A DNA stretch of 64,000 nt, taken from NCBI RefSeq assembly GCF_018143015.1, contig NC_054742.1, positions 59,404,853 through 59,468,852 of the forward strand, read 5' to 3'. Each line of letters starts with the position of its first letter. The first letter of the stretch is position 1. Positions 12,701 through 23,455 of this stretch are shown here, in pieces. Both the position numbers and the translations under genes were made by a program. The stretch comes from Lytechinus variegatus (lineage: Eukaryota > Echinodermata > Echinoidea > Temnopleuroida > Toxopneustidae). Below the pieces are notes generated by a model that was given only the letters and a program-made list of their open reading frames with translations, did no database searches and had not been told where the DNA came from.

Positions 12701-15700
12701 GCTACAGCACCTGTGAGTAAAAAAAAACCCCACTAAATTAATATTTGGATGGAATACATTCTAAGACAACTCGATCAGGAGGCCTAAGTCTATACATCTC
12801 TGCTTGAGAGAAGCCCGCGGGCAGAGAGCACTATCATTCTGTCACCACAATTAGTGTAGTCAGAAATAGAGGTCCCTGTGAACCATCATATTACATTTTT
12901 TAAAACCAACTTTGTTTGTATTGCCTGAAGTGTTGAATTAATGAAATGTGAGGTTTTGATTACAAATCAAGCCCCATTTTGGTTAAAAATTGGCAATTTT
13001 GACAGACATCTTTAAATTTTCATTAAAAACACATTTTAGTTTACTATTTATTGACAGTTTTTTTAATCAATTTGAATCAATAGAAGAAAGAGGAGGTGGA
13101 ATGAAGCAGAAGTACGATTTCACAGGAGGGAATAAAGAGAGTACTCCCTCGGTCCCCCCCCCCCTCTTCTGCTGTCCATGTTTGGAGGGATGCAGATGCT
13201 CATTCCTGTGATGCATGGATACAAGGAGGGGCTTTCGTGCCTGACACAATTCCACTCCATAGAATTGTGAAAAATAAAAACATTAAAAAAGGGTAAGATT
13301 TACTTTTCACCTGGGTATTTTTAAGAGGGTGGGAAAGAAGAGGAGAAACAAGAAGTGTTGCTCCAATCCCATTCATCATCTCTTCTTCTCACATTCACTC
13401 TCTGTCCCTCGATCTTCTGTCCCCTTCCTCATCTCGCTTCTTCTTCCTCCTCCCATTCACCCTATCCCTTCTTCTTCCATTCATCCTCTCCCCACTTGAT
13501 CCTCCTCCCATTCATCTTCGATCCTAGAAAGAATCACACGAGGTCTCCTCCCATTTAATCATCTTCATCACGCCTTCACTTCATTGACATTGTCTCCCTC
13601 TCCCATCCTCCACTCACACTAGTGTGAGGTTTCTAACCTCGCAAAAAGATTGTCATTGGATTTCTAACTAGGACCTAGCCCTAACCTAAGACTAAGCACT
13701 CCTAGTACCAATGAGGTCCAAACATTACATGTATGGACCTCATAGGCGACATCAGTGCTAAAATTGGGTTAGAGATTTATGTGGATCTAAATTTATTGTA
13801 ATTTCAACAAAAGTACTAGCTAAATTTGAGGCTTTTGTTGAAATTTTGCTTTAATGATACATTAATGCTTCAATAATTAACAAAAAATTGAAAGAAATGA
13901 AGGGGAACTTACATTTTGACGACTTTTTCCTGATTTTCTTGGCAGTTGTCCTTCACTTCTGACTCTCGATCGGACCTGATATGCAGATCACGTATACGCG
14001 TTCTCGTCAGGTGATCGGTCGGTTATTCTTTTCGCCAGATGTTGATAATTATATATTTCATAACGCAGCGTTCATCGCAAATTTAGCTGAAAGAGATTGA
14101 AGTTGAACAGCGCAAGCTTTAATTTATTCAGAAATAACGTTTGATTGCACAAGTTTCGCCTCGGACATTTAGGATCATTTGGTCCCATATTGGCGTAACT
14201 ACGGGGGGGGGGGGGGGGTGTCCCTACCACCGTCCACACCGGGCGTCCACAAGCCAGCAATTATCTTTTTTCTCTTTTTTTAACCAAAATGCTTCCCCCC
14301 AGAAAAAAAGAACCAGGGTTAAAGAGAAAGACAATTATGATAGAGGAACACAAAATACTTTATTTTTTCAGCTTTTAATGCATCGACTTATAATCAAATA
14401 TTAAATGGGGCTTAGAACATTTTTTTAAAAAGTCAATTAATAAAAATATTCCGCTCTTCGGGATTTGAGCTTTCATGAAATATCCGATCTTTTTCATGAT
14501 TACCGAAAATACTTCAAATGTCAAAAAAAAAATTATCGGTGTAGTAGCTGATACCTTGCGCCCGCCTTAATTATTTTAATGTTGAGATACTTTGCTTTAA
14601 TTTAATGAATTCCTAAAAGCATTAATTCTCAGATCATTTGTCGCAATCGAATGATTCGATTGGTAAGCTAGTTATATAATTATTATGATTCATGAATTGT
14701 TTAAAATGTGTCTCTCTATCAGTTTTGAATATTTAAAAAAATGTCAGCTCGTGCTTTTTGCTCGCAATATTTTGATTAGTAAGAAATTCTTGTGTATGCG
14801 AGTTTGATACATAAATAACTAGAGAGAGAGGGGGGGGGGTGTCCCTCAGCTACTTGTCCTTGCTTATTCCAATTTTTTTATTATGCTCGTGTTGTGAGTA
14901 TTTCAAAGTCTTTTCTTTTTCTCACCCTTTTTATTGTCTCGGAGCTTCCCTCTATTTCTTTGCTACGATGTATAGCCCATCTTACTTGTTTCATTTTTTT
15001 ATGTTCTCATTTCATTGAAAACATAATTATTAAACTGACGTAGAAGACTTTACAACAAAATTTTGATATTGTTTTTTCTTGTTTGTTTGGCTTTCTTTTT
15101 TCTTCTCCTCAGTCCTTTTTCTAATTAGTTTCCCTTTCCTTATTTTATATTATTTCATTTCATGAGGCATCCGCCAACTTATATACAACAACAAACGTTA
15201 GAGGCGGATATCCAGTAAGGGGGCGTGGTGGTGTGCCCTCTAAAAAGAGGAAAATAGGAAGGAAAAAAAGCAGGATTTATCTTGGTGAAGATGATAGTGG
15301 TGGTGATGGTGGCGGTGATGATGATGATGATGATGATAATAATGATGGTGGTAGTGGTGATAAAGATGAGAATGAAGTTGGTGACGATGATATGATGATG
15401 ATGTAATTTTGTCTTTAAAAAAATAATAGTGCAAAGGCGAAATCATTTAAAGTTTATTATGAAAATAGCAGAAAAAAATAATTTGAAAAATTGTACGTAT
15501 GCGTATGGAAAATCTATCCCCCACCAAAAAAGAAAAAAAGTGAGATTTTGTTTTGTTATTTGTGACGGCGTAGGCCTATGCGAACAGCTGTGTGATATAA
15601 TTATGGTAAAAAAAGTAAATGAAATGCCAAGAAATACATGATAATGACTTTTATTGTACATTCAGTATATCAGTAGATAAATTCATACTCGTTCCAAAAA

Positions 15701-18700
15701 AAGAAGAAAGTGGGTATATTATGGACCATTAAAAATGGGCAGTTGCTCTATATATTATATTACATAGAATATATAGAGCAACTGCTCGTGTGTAGCGGTA
15801 AGTTATTCACCTGATCTACATAATTCATGCGGCGCACGGCGCGTGCGCAATGTTTAATAATTATTGTTGTGAATACAATGAATGTCATCAAAAACATAAT
15901 AACACAGATCAAATAGTGCCAGCTCGACGCGCAAAATGAGAAAAAAATATATATTTTCTGCCCTGATAATTTGATAACCCTAACCTAACCCAATTTCTAA
16001 GTATTTTTATCATAAACAGGATAACTATATACAATGATTGAAATTAACTTTATATTCTTTTGCGAACAAAATGAATATGAAAGACAGCTTTTTGATAAAG
16101 AACACAGTTTTAGAGCGTTAGAGCGCGATTTATACCTACAACCGCTAACATAGGCGGATCCAGGGGGCCGAGGGGCCCGGGCCCCCCTATTGGCGGAGCA
16201 AAAAAAGAAAAAAAAAGAAAGGAAAAAAGAAAAGGAAGGGAAAAGAGAGGAAAAAAGAAGAAAGGCAAACATAAGAGGAGGAACATGATTAAATGAAATA
16301 ACATTAGGGGAAGACTCTGAAAATAATTTTTTTTAAATCTATTTGTTAGGATAAAAAATTTTCGCTCGCGCTTCGCGCCTTATTGTCTTTTAGGGTATTT
16401 GCATATCTTGCTCAATATGGAGCTTGAAAAATCAAACTTTGAAGTCATTATACAAAACATATTTCAGCTGGGAAATTGAACTTTCATTATTTTGTTTCAT
16501 TTACAAATTGATTTTTAAAAAGTGCTCTGTAAAAATGTCTGTGATATCATCTGAACATTATCATTTTCTGCTTGCGCTGCGCGCTCGCAAAATTTGAATT
16601 TTCAGGTACGTATTATTTTCCTGTATTCCATAAAGTTCTCAAAAAGTTCCCTATTCAGGTCAGATTGTTAAAACGTATCAGCTAGCGCCGCACGCTATAG
16701 CATTTGGATTAGTCGGTTATGTATATCCCAATATTAATTCTAAATCAAACTAATTTGATGACAGTTTATCAAAAACTTCGACTCGCGATTTCTGCTCGCA
16801 TTGATAGATATATAATGCCTCTTATGCATAATTACAAAGTGCTTTAAATGTCCAGTTTTCAGGCCATAAAATTAACACATTTCGCGCTCCCATGCGAGAG
16901 AAATAGGAAGATGGTCATCAATTTCATATGATGACATAATGCCCTCATAGCATGTTCCGGTCCTATGTAAAAACTCAAAGTAATAAAAATAAAATACATC
17001 AGCTCTTTTTTAACTGTGATCCATCACAATTCACAATTTTCCCACAAAGTGTTTGCATTACAGAGCTTAAATTCACCCTTTGTTATATCATATATTTTTA
17101 GCTCGCGCTTTGCGCTCTCTTTATTGATTTTCATGATAAGAAAGTTACTTAGAATACCCAAATTCTAGGTCGAAATCTAAAACACACGTTAATTCAGATA
17201 CGCAGATTGTTCTCTATTTAAATCATTATCCAGTTTCAGATCACAATATCAAAAAGTGTCTGCTCGCGGATAAATAACTTATCCTTTTCATGATAAAACA
17301 TGAATAGTGCGTCCAGAATCTTTCCCCATAATTTTGTTTACCCATCACATTTCTCCTATTTTCTCCTCCCTTTTATTTTCCATTAATTTTTCTTTCGTTC
17401 ACTTTTTTTCTGTCCTCTTTTCCCATAATTTATTTTACCCATCACATTTCTCCCTATTTACTCTTCCCTTTTATTTTCCATTAATTTTTCTTTCGTTCAC
17501 TTTTTTTCTGTCGCCTTTCCCCTTCTAAGTTCTATTTTTTTTCTCGTCTCACCGCTTTTCCTCATCCCCAGCCCTCGATCGACGCCCGTGCAGATTCGCA
17601 AACAATATCAAGAGTATATGTCTACTTGCAAGGGCGGAAATCTCTCCCCAAAGGTAGGGGGACCAGGGGCTGGAAAATTTGACAAGCAAAAAACAAACAA
17701 AAAAAGAAGGTTTATCACCCTCTAAAGAAGGTCATCTTGACCAAAAGAAATTTGACAAGCAAACAAGCAAAAAAAAGGGGGCATGCCAAAAGTAAGATCG
17801 TCTCTTCCAAAATACATTTCGAATTTGAACGACATGACCAAAAATAGTAGGGGGACATTTCATAATGTGCCCCCTACTATTTTGGGTGAGGGGACATGTC
17901 CCCCGGCCCTGGGGTTTGCGCCCATGTGGGTGGGGGTGTTGCGCCTCCCTATCGGGATCATATCACAGCGAGTATACACTCTTCCATATTGGAAGAGTGT
18001 TTACTCGCTGAGATTTCGATCTCACACATAATTTTATAAAAAAAAATAGAACAGCTACGCCTTGAACACAGGCCAAAATGCCTAACGATTTCTCCGCGGC
18101 ATTAACAACTCTCGTAAAGGGCGCTCCATTTATAAATAACGTTGCATGAACAGCTCTCTATGGCGACGAAATTTACCGCGGAATTGCAGCCAGCAGCGTG
18201 GGAAATTGGCAGAAAATTCAAGAAGAGAACCGGTGAGTACCGATTTAACAGTATTCATGTATTAATTAATATTTATTTAATCATAAGAATATTTGTTTTT
18301 TACGGAAAGAAAGCTTAGTTCTAAGCTAGGGCGGCCCAAATGCGCGTGAGTGGAGTCCCAGTTTCTTAACACGGGTAAGTATTACGGTGTCGCCTAGAGT
18401 GAGGCTAAGCTAGTGCCGTGGTTCACGCGTGGTGCTGTACGTCTTTCTAATCTAATGTGACTTAACGTTTAAGGTTCTATGCCTATATAGGCTATGGCTT
18501 GATTTTTCTACGTGCGGCAGCATGCATGAATTTTGAGAGTTGAGTCATTGAGTGCCCATCCAGACTGCTAGTGCTAATCCTATTCCCCCCTCAATATTAT
18601 GACTCTAATTTATCAATTTAATTTTAAACTGCAGCTGCAGGAAGAGTAATTGCCATACATACATTGGCGTTGCATCGGCAAATGGCAGCTGTTACGTTAT

Positions 18701-19095
18701 ATGTAGGCCCTATGCAATTTTTTTTTAGGTCACTGTCACTGTCTGAATCATGACTGTGCACTGCCACTAGCATGACTAGCACTGCCAAGCCCAAGCCAAA
18801 GTGCCAGGACGTGCCAGTCTGTGTGCCAATGCCAATGCTGTGCACCACCATCCACGGCCACTGAGCTGAGCTGAGCTAGCACTAGCAGCTAGCCATGGCT
18901 CACTCACCACTCACACATTGCATTGTACGTCGTCTTAACAAAAAAATCACAAATGTTATTTAACGTTGGACTTTAAAGTAAACAAAACATTTCAAGATTA
19001 TAGTGTGCATGAGAAAATACCTTAGTCTATGGCATGTCTGAATACATCAAAAAGTGGATGATTTGTCAAGTTTTTATTGTTTACTTACCCGCCAT
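6790..19095 (-). CDS. HAT1: HAT1, type B histone acetyltransferase catalytic subunit (10 coding exons)
   Basis: Coding exons in transcript order: 19095-19089, 12710-12624, 12269-12194, 11753-11630, 10971-10670, 10264-10160, 9329-9223, 8459-8308, 7831-7715, 6960-6790. All junctions are GT..AG and all phases agree. The total is 1248 nt, or 415 residues (human HAT1 has 419). The product acetylates newly made histone H4 on K5 and K12, normally with RBBP7. Seen in the sequence: the N-terminal domain with FGYKGLKVQLY, the IDVDDERW segment, the acetyl-CoA motif QRQGHGA at about residues 243-249, and DITVEEPS with the expected catalytic Glu at about 271. The C-terminal helical region ends ...DRLSMCD. 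The start is chosen because ATGGCGG joined to exon 2 reads M-A-G-A-V, matching human M-A-G. A downstream in-frame ATG at 12693 is an alternative. The gene is head to head with the SLC25A12/13-type carrier. I see no lesion. Confidence 0.95.
7019..7103. repeat. Fragment of GGTGGGTGTTTCAT-family MITE in the last HAT1 intron
   Basis: It begins GGTGGGTGCTTCGTAAAGC and runs through GACTGGTGATCCTTTCTTGTG, the inner segment also seen at 50687. The right arm is missing. Confidence 0.65.
10079..10125. repeat. Fragment of GGTGGGTGTTTCAT-family MITE
   Basis: A degraded right arm: TTGTGCGTAACTTAC followed by AAATAACACCC. Confidence 0.45.
14203..14980. repeat. Degraded CTCGCGC-type repeat block with poly-G start
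   Basis: It opens with a 16-G run. Further on it holds CCGCTCTTCGGGATTTGAG (about 14450) and CAGCTCGTGCTTTTTGCTCG (about 14745), each followed by AT-rich DNA like the units at 16350-17290. A second G run is at 14830-14839. It looks like an older relative of that block. Confidence 0.45.
15286..15403. repeat. (GAT/GGT)n microsatellite
   Basis: Imperfect GAT and GGT triplets give a histidine-rich frame on the minus strand and an Asp/Gly-rich one on the plus strand. This is low-complexity DNA, not a gene. Confidence 0.9.
15739..15785. repeat. 47-bp palindrome
   Basis: GCAGTTGCTCTATATATT pairs with its reverse complement around an 11-nt loop. It stands alone in the intron without larger terminal repeats that I can see. 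Confidence 0.8.
16140..17310. repeat. Degenerate tandem array with CTCGCGCTTCGCGC motif, about 100-bp period
   Basis: The block begins with GGCGGATCCAGGGGGCC and GGGCCCCCCTATTGGCG. It then carries the motif or its decayed form near 16352, 16571, 16683, 16783, 16884, 17101 and 17262. The gaps of about 219, 112, 100, 101, 217 and 161 bp mostly fit one or two units of about 105 bp. Between motifs the DNA is AT-rich. No coding capacity is seen. Confidence 0.6.
17321..17520. repeat. 98-bp tandem duplication
   Basis: Two near-identical pyrimidine-rich copies (starting about 17321 and 17419) share TTCCATTAATTTTTCTTTCG and ACCCATCACATTTCTCC. The high identity suggests a recent duplication. Confidence 0.85.
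17966..18010. repeat. Strong 45-bp hairpin
   Basis: The 20-nt arms CAGCGAGTATACACTCTTCC and GGAAGAGTGTTTACTCGCTG pair with one mismatch around a 5-nt loop. Weaker pairing continues outward (GGGATCATATCA against TGAGATTTCGATCTC). Confidence 0.9.
19089..19095 (-). CDS. HAT1: HAT1 first coding exon (7 nt, Met-Ala-Gly)
   Basis: On the minus strand the sequence reads AAGATGGCGG followed by the donor gtaagt. Exon 2 begins with GT in the phase that completes a Gly codon, giving M-A-G-A-V-A-N-N-M-D. Human HAT1 also begins M-A-G. The upstream 5' UTR lies at higher coordinates in a CpG-containing stretch. The exon is placed 6.4 kb from exon 2 by phase, donor quality and N-terminal agreement, not by transcript data. 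Confidence 0.75.
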
Positions 19096-19206
19096 CTTTC
19101 TTGATTTCGCGCGAGACAACTCGAAATCCACGACACGACATCGACCCGGAAGTACTTTGTTCGGCCGGCGACTACCGTCGATCGCGATCAAGCTGCTATT
19201 CCAGGT
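19095..19206. promoter_or_regulatory. Probable HAT1 promoter, possibly bidirectional, with ETS and YY1-like sites
   Basis: This short CpG-containing stretch sits in otherwise AT-rich DNA next to the HAT1 start codon. It contains CCGGAAGT at 19146-19153, an ETS/GABP-type site. The HAT1 start context AAGATGGCGG matches the YY1 consensus that often overlaps the start of housekeeping genes. On the plus strand the stretch ends in CTATTCCAG followed by gtcagt, a plausible donor for a noncoding first exon of the divergent carrier gene. The bidirectional role is inference. Confidence 0.45.
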
Positions 19207-19579
19207 CAGTCTCAATTTTTATTTAATTTTATACCTGAAAACCTTAGCTTGACAATATTTATCGAATGACATGTTACATGAAATATTTAATTCTTTAATA
19301 ATAGCGTCTATTGGCGCCTTCCACATTTGATTTTCTGATACAGTGGCTGTATTTCTGATGCTACGTCTGCTTGGCCGGTGTTTGGAATTTCCAGAGAGCT
19401 TCTCGCGGACACCGCGGGGTCAGCTATCACGCATCGAGAAAGTGTTAGCAGTGCCAGCCAGAACTTCGGCGCGACGTCAACCAAACTCTGCTTTGCCTTT
19501 GCTTGATCTGCGGTAGGGTGAGAACGATGGGGGGGGGGGGGGTGGTCGATAGTGGATTAACACTAACAGGCTTCCTTTT

Positions 19580-19700
19580 TAAAGGTCAAGTCCACCCCAG
19601 AAAATGTTGATTTAATTACTTAAGAGCTAAGAGAAAAATCAAACAACGGAACAAGGCAAAAAATGCTGAAAATAAATTTCACGGAATTTAGAAAGGATGT
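19580..19700. repeat. Left end of AAAGGTCAAGTCCACC repeat family
   Basis: AAAGGTCAAGTCCACCCCAG followed by GAGAAAAATCAAAC is the start of a repeat class I know from echinoid DNA. The matching right-end type, GAAGTTGTCCTTA, is seen at about 23940-23956 in another copy. Confidence 0.6.
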
Positions 19701-19789
19701 AAATTTAGAAAGTTACCGTATGACTAGTTACGCTAGTAATAGTATGAGCACTAGTTAGTATATATTCATCATAATTCAAAGATTTTGAC

Positions 19790-20345
19790 ATATTCCTGAA
19801 AATATTTAGAAATAGGGAATTTATCTTAATTTCATACCTTTGTTATTTCCAGGGTAATCTGTTGTCGGTATTTTCTTTATCAATCTGTCGACTGTATGTG
19901 TGGATGAGGATCGAATTATATGGCGATGGCCTTTTGTTTTGCACTGAATGGCACTAGGACTAGTATTCAATATGTAGTGAGGATAGATAGCGAATCTCAA
20001 ATTGGTTTACATTGCTAAATTAGATCTAGGTCTATGTAAGTCTGCGGCTTTGATGAATTCCCTGTTTGGTCTCATCTCAAATGGTCTAGTCCATAGTTGG
20101 ATGGAACAAGGGCAGATTGAGAGACAGGGCCATCTTTCATTGCTAGGTTGAATACTAGTGCCGACGGATTGAATACTAGTGCCCAAAACCATCGCCATAT
20201 AATTCGATCGCCCGCGCACACAGTCAAGTGGTTGAATAAAAAAGTAACAGAAAAAGAATAACCAGCATTTGCTCTTGGAAATAAGACGGGTCTGAAATTT
20301 AGGTAAATTCTATATTTCTATATATTTGAGGAAACTCTCCAAACG
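19790..20345. repeat. Long imperfect inverted repeat
   Basis: The left arm (about 19780-19965) and right arm (about 20140-20345) pair through ATCGAATTATATGGCGATGG, ACTAGTATTCAA and TTTCATACC/TTTCAGACC-type blocks. About 180 bp lie between. It is diverged and has no coding capacity. Confidence 0.7.
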
Positions 20346-20607
20346 GGTTTAATACTAGTGCCTTTATGGTAATGTCAATAACGCCAAAGGTCTAACGCTA
20401 TTCGTTAAACAATTAGAGAACTAGTCAAATAGACTGATAAATCTGCTGTTTCTGAGGAGTTTTTCAACGTTTTCTGATTTTTGTTACGAGTCCTCTTCCT
20501 AGTACACAGACATGACAGATGGATGACCTCCATTGGGCTTGTGGTGAAGCAAGCAGCTGCTGCTTAACTACATGTACCAGCACTTATTCAATAACCACTC
20601 ATTCAAT

Positions 20608-21790
20608 GAACAAGGTTATGATATAACCATGTTCTCAATTATATCTCCGTGTGTGGCAAAATAAGGGTGGCAATGTTTGGCTTATTTTCTCTTATTCTGT
20701 GGGGCAAATGCTTGATTTTTTTTACACTGACAGTTTCCATTACACCTATTATTCATACAACTTGGCTGTTCAGTAAATTTGATTCTTTAAATCATTTTTT
20801 AAAATTAAAAATAGATTTTCTTGCCATATTATTACTTTCCACCAATAGAGGGCGTACAGAAAAATATGTCAAAAATTCAAGTTTTTGAGCGCTCTGGGGA
20901 ATACAAAAATTATTCCTGAGTTACTAATGAAAAATAAATTGCAACTGTATCGAAATTAGAAATTTTGGTCACAAAAGTGATATTTTAATGATTTTTTAAA
21001 GTGTGTGCTCTGTACAACATTGGGTGATTTCAAGTTCGGTTTTGGTGTTGGTGTTAGTGTTGAAGTTTCGATTGCTTCCCCTAGCTCCAAACCTTATTCA
21101 GAGTTTGTAAAACTAATCCAGATCACATTATTGACATCTCAACAACTAGTGAGTGACTTTTCGGGACCATCCTCATTTTATGTTTGGTGTTATAATCGTG
21201 TAAAAATTGACCCAACACCAACACCAAAAGGTCAACACTGAACTTGAAATCACCCATTGGCATACCATACATGTAGTCCTACCAGTAGATTCCCCACACG
21301 CAGGGTGGTAGCAGTGAACAAGTGGATATAACCTTGTTCTCAGTTACATCTCCATGTGTGGCACAATAAGGGTGGCAATGTTTGGCTTTTTCTCTTTTTC
21401 TATGGGACAAATGCTTGATTTTCTTACACTGTCTGTTTTCATTACAGCTATTCATCATATAACTTGGATCTTATGTAAATTTAATTCTTTGAATTATTTT
21501 TTTCTTAATTGAAAATAGAGATCAAAAAATGAAAATTTTCTTGCCATATTACTTTCCACCAATAGAGGGCGTACACAAAATGTGCCCCAAATTCAAGTTT
21601 TTGAGCGCTATGTTGAATACAAAAATTATTCCCAAGTTACTGATGAAAAATAAATTGCAACTGTATGGAAATTAGTAATTTTGGTCACAAAAGTGATATT
21701 TTAATGATTTTTAAAAGTGTGTGCTATGTACAGCTTTGGCATACCATAGTCCTACCTGTAGATTCCCCACAGGCAGGATGGTTGCAGTGA
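20608..21790. repeat. Tandem duplication of a roughly 470-bp unit
   Basis: Copy A starts about 20608 and copy B about 21316. Both carry AAGGGTGGCAATGTTTGGCT, CACCAATAGAGGGCGTAC, TTTTTGAGCGCT and GTAGATTCCCCACA. The copies differ by scattered substitutions and by a 234-bp insertion in copy A (21022-21255). Confidence 0.9.
21022..21255. mobile_element. MITE inserted in copy A of the duplication
   Basis: The terminal inverted repeats GGGTGATTTCAAGTT and AACTTGAAATCACCC are flanked by ATT on both sides. Copy B at about 21730 shows the site without the insertion (TTTGGCATACC). Internal TGTTGGTGTTAGTGTT repeats pair across the element. Related sequences lie at about 53862-54090. Confidence 0.85.
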
Positions 21791-21840
21791 AAAAGTGTGT
21801 ACCAGCATCTATGGAGAAAGGGTGCACTTTTAGGAGTTTT

Positions 21841-22734
21841 GCACCCTCCTCGATTACTCCTAAATTTTGCTTTTTGACAGGAGAACAAGTAAGAAATAGA
21901 TCTAATATATCTGTATCAAATACAATCAGCTTACCGTCTATCTGAAAAGTATGGCCAGTTCCCCCAAGTCTGCGCATTCCCACTTGTCTGCGCACACGCG
22001 TATCTGTGTGATTCTAGTGAAAGAAGATATGCAATGAACACAGACTTTACACATGCAATAGACAGGTATTCATTAAAAAATCTGACTCAAAATAGTGGAA
22101 AAATATTGAATTTAGGGCATTTCATGTGACGGCCTCAAAATGCAGCCTTTCTCATCAAAATCCCTGAATCGTGTGCAAAGTGAATGGGTGCGCAGACATG
22201 CATGTGGTACCATTTTTTTTTCAATCTGAAAATGACTGCCCGAGGTTTTTTCAAGAAAATCCTATATTTTTTTTTCATTTTTCAATGAGAAATTTGCTAC
22301 ACTTACTCATAATAATATAAGGAACATTATTAATTGAAAGATCTTGTGAAATAAGAAATTCATGTTAAATCTTAACTCAAATTGTTAGGTGCGCAGACTT
22401 GGGATCCACCATAATATGCTGGAAAGTTGTGAATTTTTATGACAAACAGATCGGGATCAGCCAGGTTCTTCGATCGCTGCAGCGCAGTTACAGCTGATTG
22501 GCAGGCACGTTCTTACGCTCGGCTCAGCTGTAGCTACACTGATGGCGATCAAGCGATTGAAGAAGAATCTGGCTGATCCTGATCTGTTTGTCATCAAAAT
22601 TCGCTATTTTCCAGCATGTTTTTCAGAAATGTGGTAGGGCCTATTAAGCTGATTGTATTTGATATAAATTCATCTCTATTATTTCTTCCTTTTTCCCCCA
22701 TCAAAAAGCAACATTTAGGAGTAATTGAAGAGGG
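21841..22734. repeat. Inverted pair of a roughly 90-bp sequence
   Basis: The left arm 21841-21930 and right arm 22648-22734 share GCTGATTGTATTTGATA, TCAAAAAGCAA and ATTTAGGAGTAAT in opposite orientation. Homology resumes on the far side of the LINE insertion (21797-21830 against about 23455-23485), showing that the LINE landed inside the right-hand copy. Confidence 0.75.
22414..22619. repeat. Foldback element, GACAAACAGATC family
   Basis: The left arm ATGCTGGAAAG..GACAAACAGATC..GGATCAGCCAGG pairs with the right arm CTGGCTGATCC..GATCTGTTTGTC..CCAGCAT. The arms are about 60 bp and the whole is 206 bp. It lies between the two arms of the neighbouring inverted pair. Confidence 0.8.
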
Positions 22735-23455
22735 TTGGTGTAAACTTCCAGGATAACCTTAAGTGGAATCACCATGTAGACAAAACAACTAAGTCTGCCA
22801 ACTCAGTCAGCAGCTTCCTGCAGAGAAATATCAGAGACTGTCCTCTCAAGACGAAAGTGTTGTGCTACAAAGCACTTGTCCTTCCAGTACTGGAGTATGC
22901 TGCTGTGGTGTGGGACCCATTTACCCAGAGGAACATCTCAAAACTGGAAATGGTACAACGCCGTTACGCCCGCTTTGCTTTAGGAGACTTTCGACGTACC
23001 AGCAGTGTATCAGATATGCTAAAGCAACTCCAGTGGGCTACTCTTCAGGAAAGAAGGGCACAACAGCGAGCTAGCATGGTCTACTGCATCATCAATAAGC
23101 TTATTGACATCCCGGATGACCACTTTATCCCATCAACTGGTCCATGTACACGTGGAAATCCTGATAAGTTCCAAATTCCATATGCCAGAACACAAGTATA
23201 TCAAAAGACATTCTTTCCTGATGCTATCAGAATATGGAACTCACTCCCAGCAAAGATAGTTCACAGCACCTCCCTTGCGTCTTTCAAGCAGGAGGTGCAG
23301 CAAAGGAGGCTTCGTTAAGACCTCTTCTGTTTTTAGCCGCACATAGTTTTGTAGAGATTTTTACTTGCACTATTCATCTGGGCACTTGACAAGCACAAGT
23401 ACGATAATATGCCAACGGCAGTCTGTACTTTACAGGAAGAAGAAGAAGGGTGCGC
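22725..23455 (+). mobile_element. 5'-truncated LINE (Jockey/CR1-type), reverse-transcriptase C-terminal part
   Basis: A 197-codon frame (22725-23318) reads NFQDNLKWNHHVDK, VLPVLEYAAVVWDP, LEMVQRRYARF, and RIWNSLPAKIV near its end. This is the usual thumb/C-terminal region of Jockey and CR1-superfamily LINE polymerases. A 3' UTR of about 120 bp follows, ending in a GGAAGAAGAAGAA tail. The catalytic core is absent. The frame is open to its natural end, so insertion was fairly recent. Flanking DNA matches an uninterrupted sequence at 21800-21930 in the opposite orientation. Confidence 0.85.

Larger units (their letters stand above)
12711..19088 (-). other. HAT1 intron 1 (6.4 kb), repeat-bearing
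   Basis: This intron separates the 7-nt first coding exon from exon 2. It contains pyrimidine-rich DNA (13350-13620), two CTCGCGC-type repeat blocks, a GAT microsatellite, two strong palindromes and a 98-bp tandem duplication, all listed separately. No other gene is supported inside it. Confidence 0.65.

Noticed and set aside
13913-14000. Minus-strand segment with donor gtaagt considered as HAT1 exon 1
   Set aside because: It gives no in-frame ATG before exon 2 and has an upstream stop. The 19089-19095 exon gives a start matching human M-A-G.
15240-15446. Histidine-rich minus-strand frame
   Set aside because: Translation of a GAT/GGT microsatellite.
18160-18233. Plus-strand ATG frame MATKFTAELQPAAWEIG.. 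ending at a good donor gtgagt, considered as the carrier start exon
   Set aside because: It ends in phase 1, while the next carrier exon needs phase 0. It lies inside HAT1 intron 1, antisense to HAT1. The 26435 exon fits better.
21711-21995. 94-codon minus-strand frame
   Set aside because: It falls in the tandem and inverted repeat DNA, whose other copies do not keep the frame.
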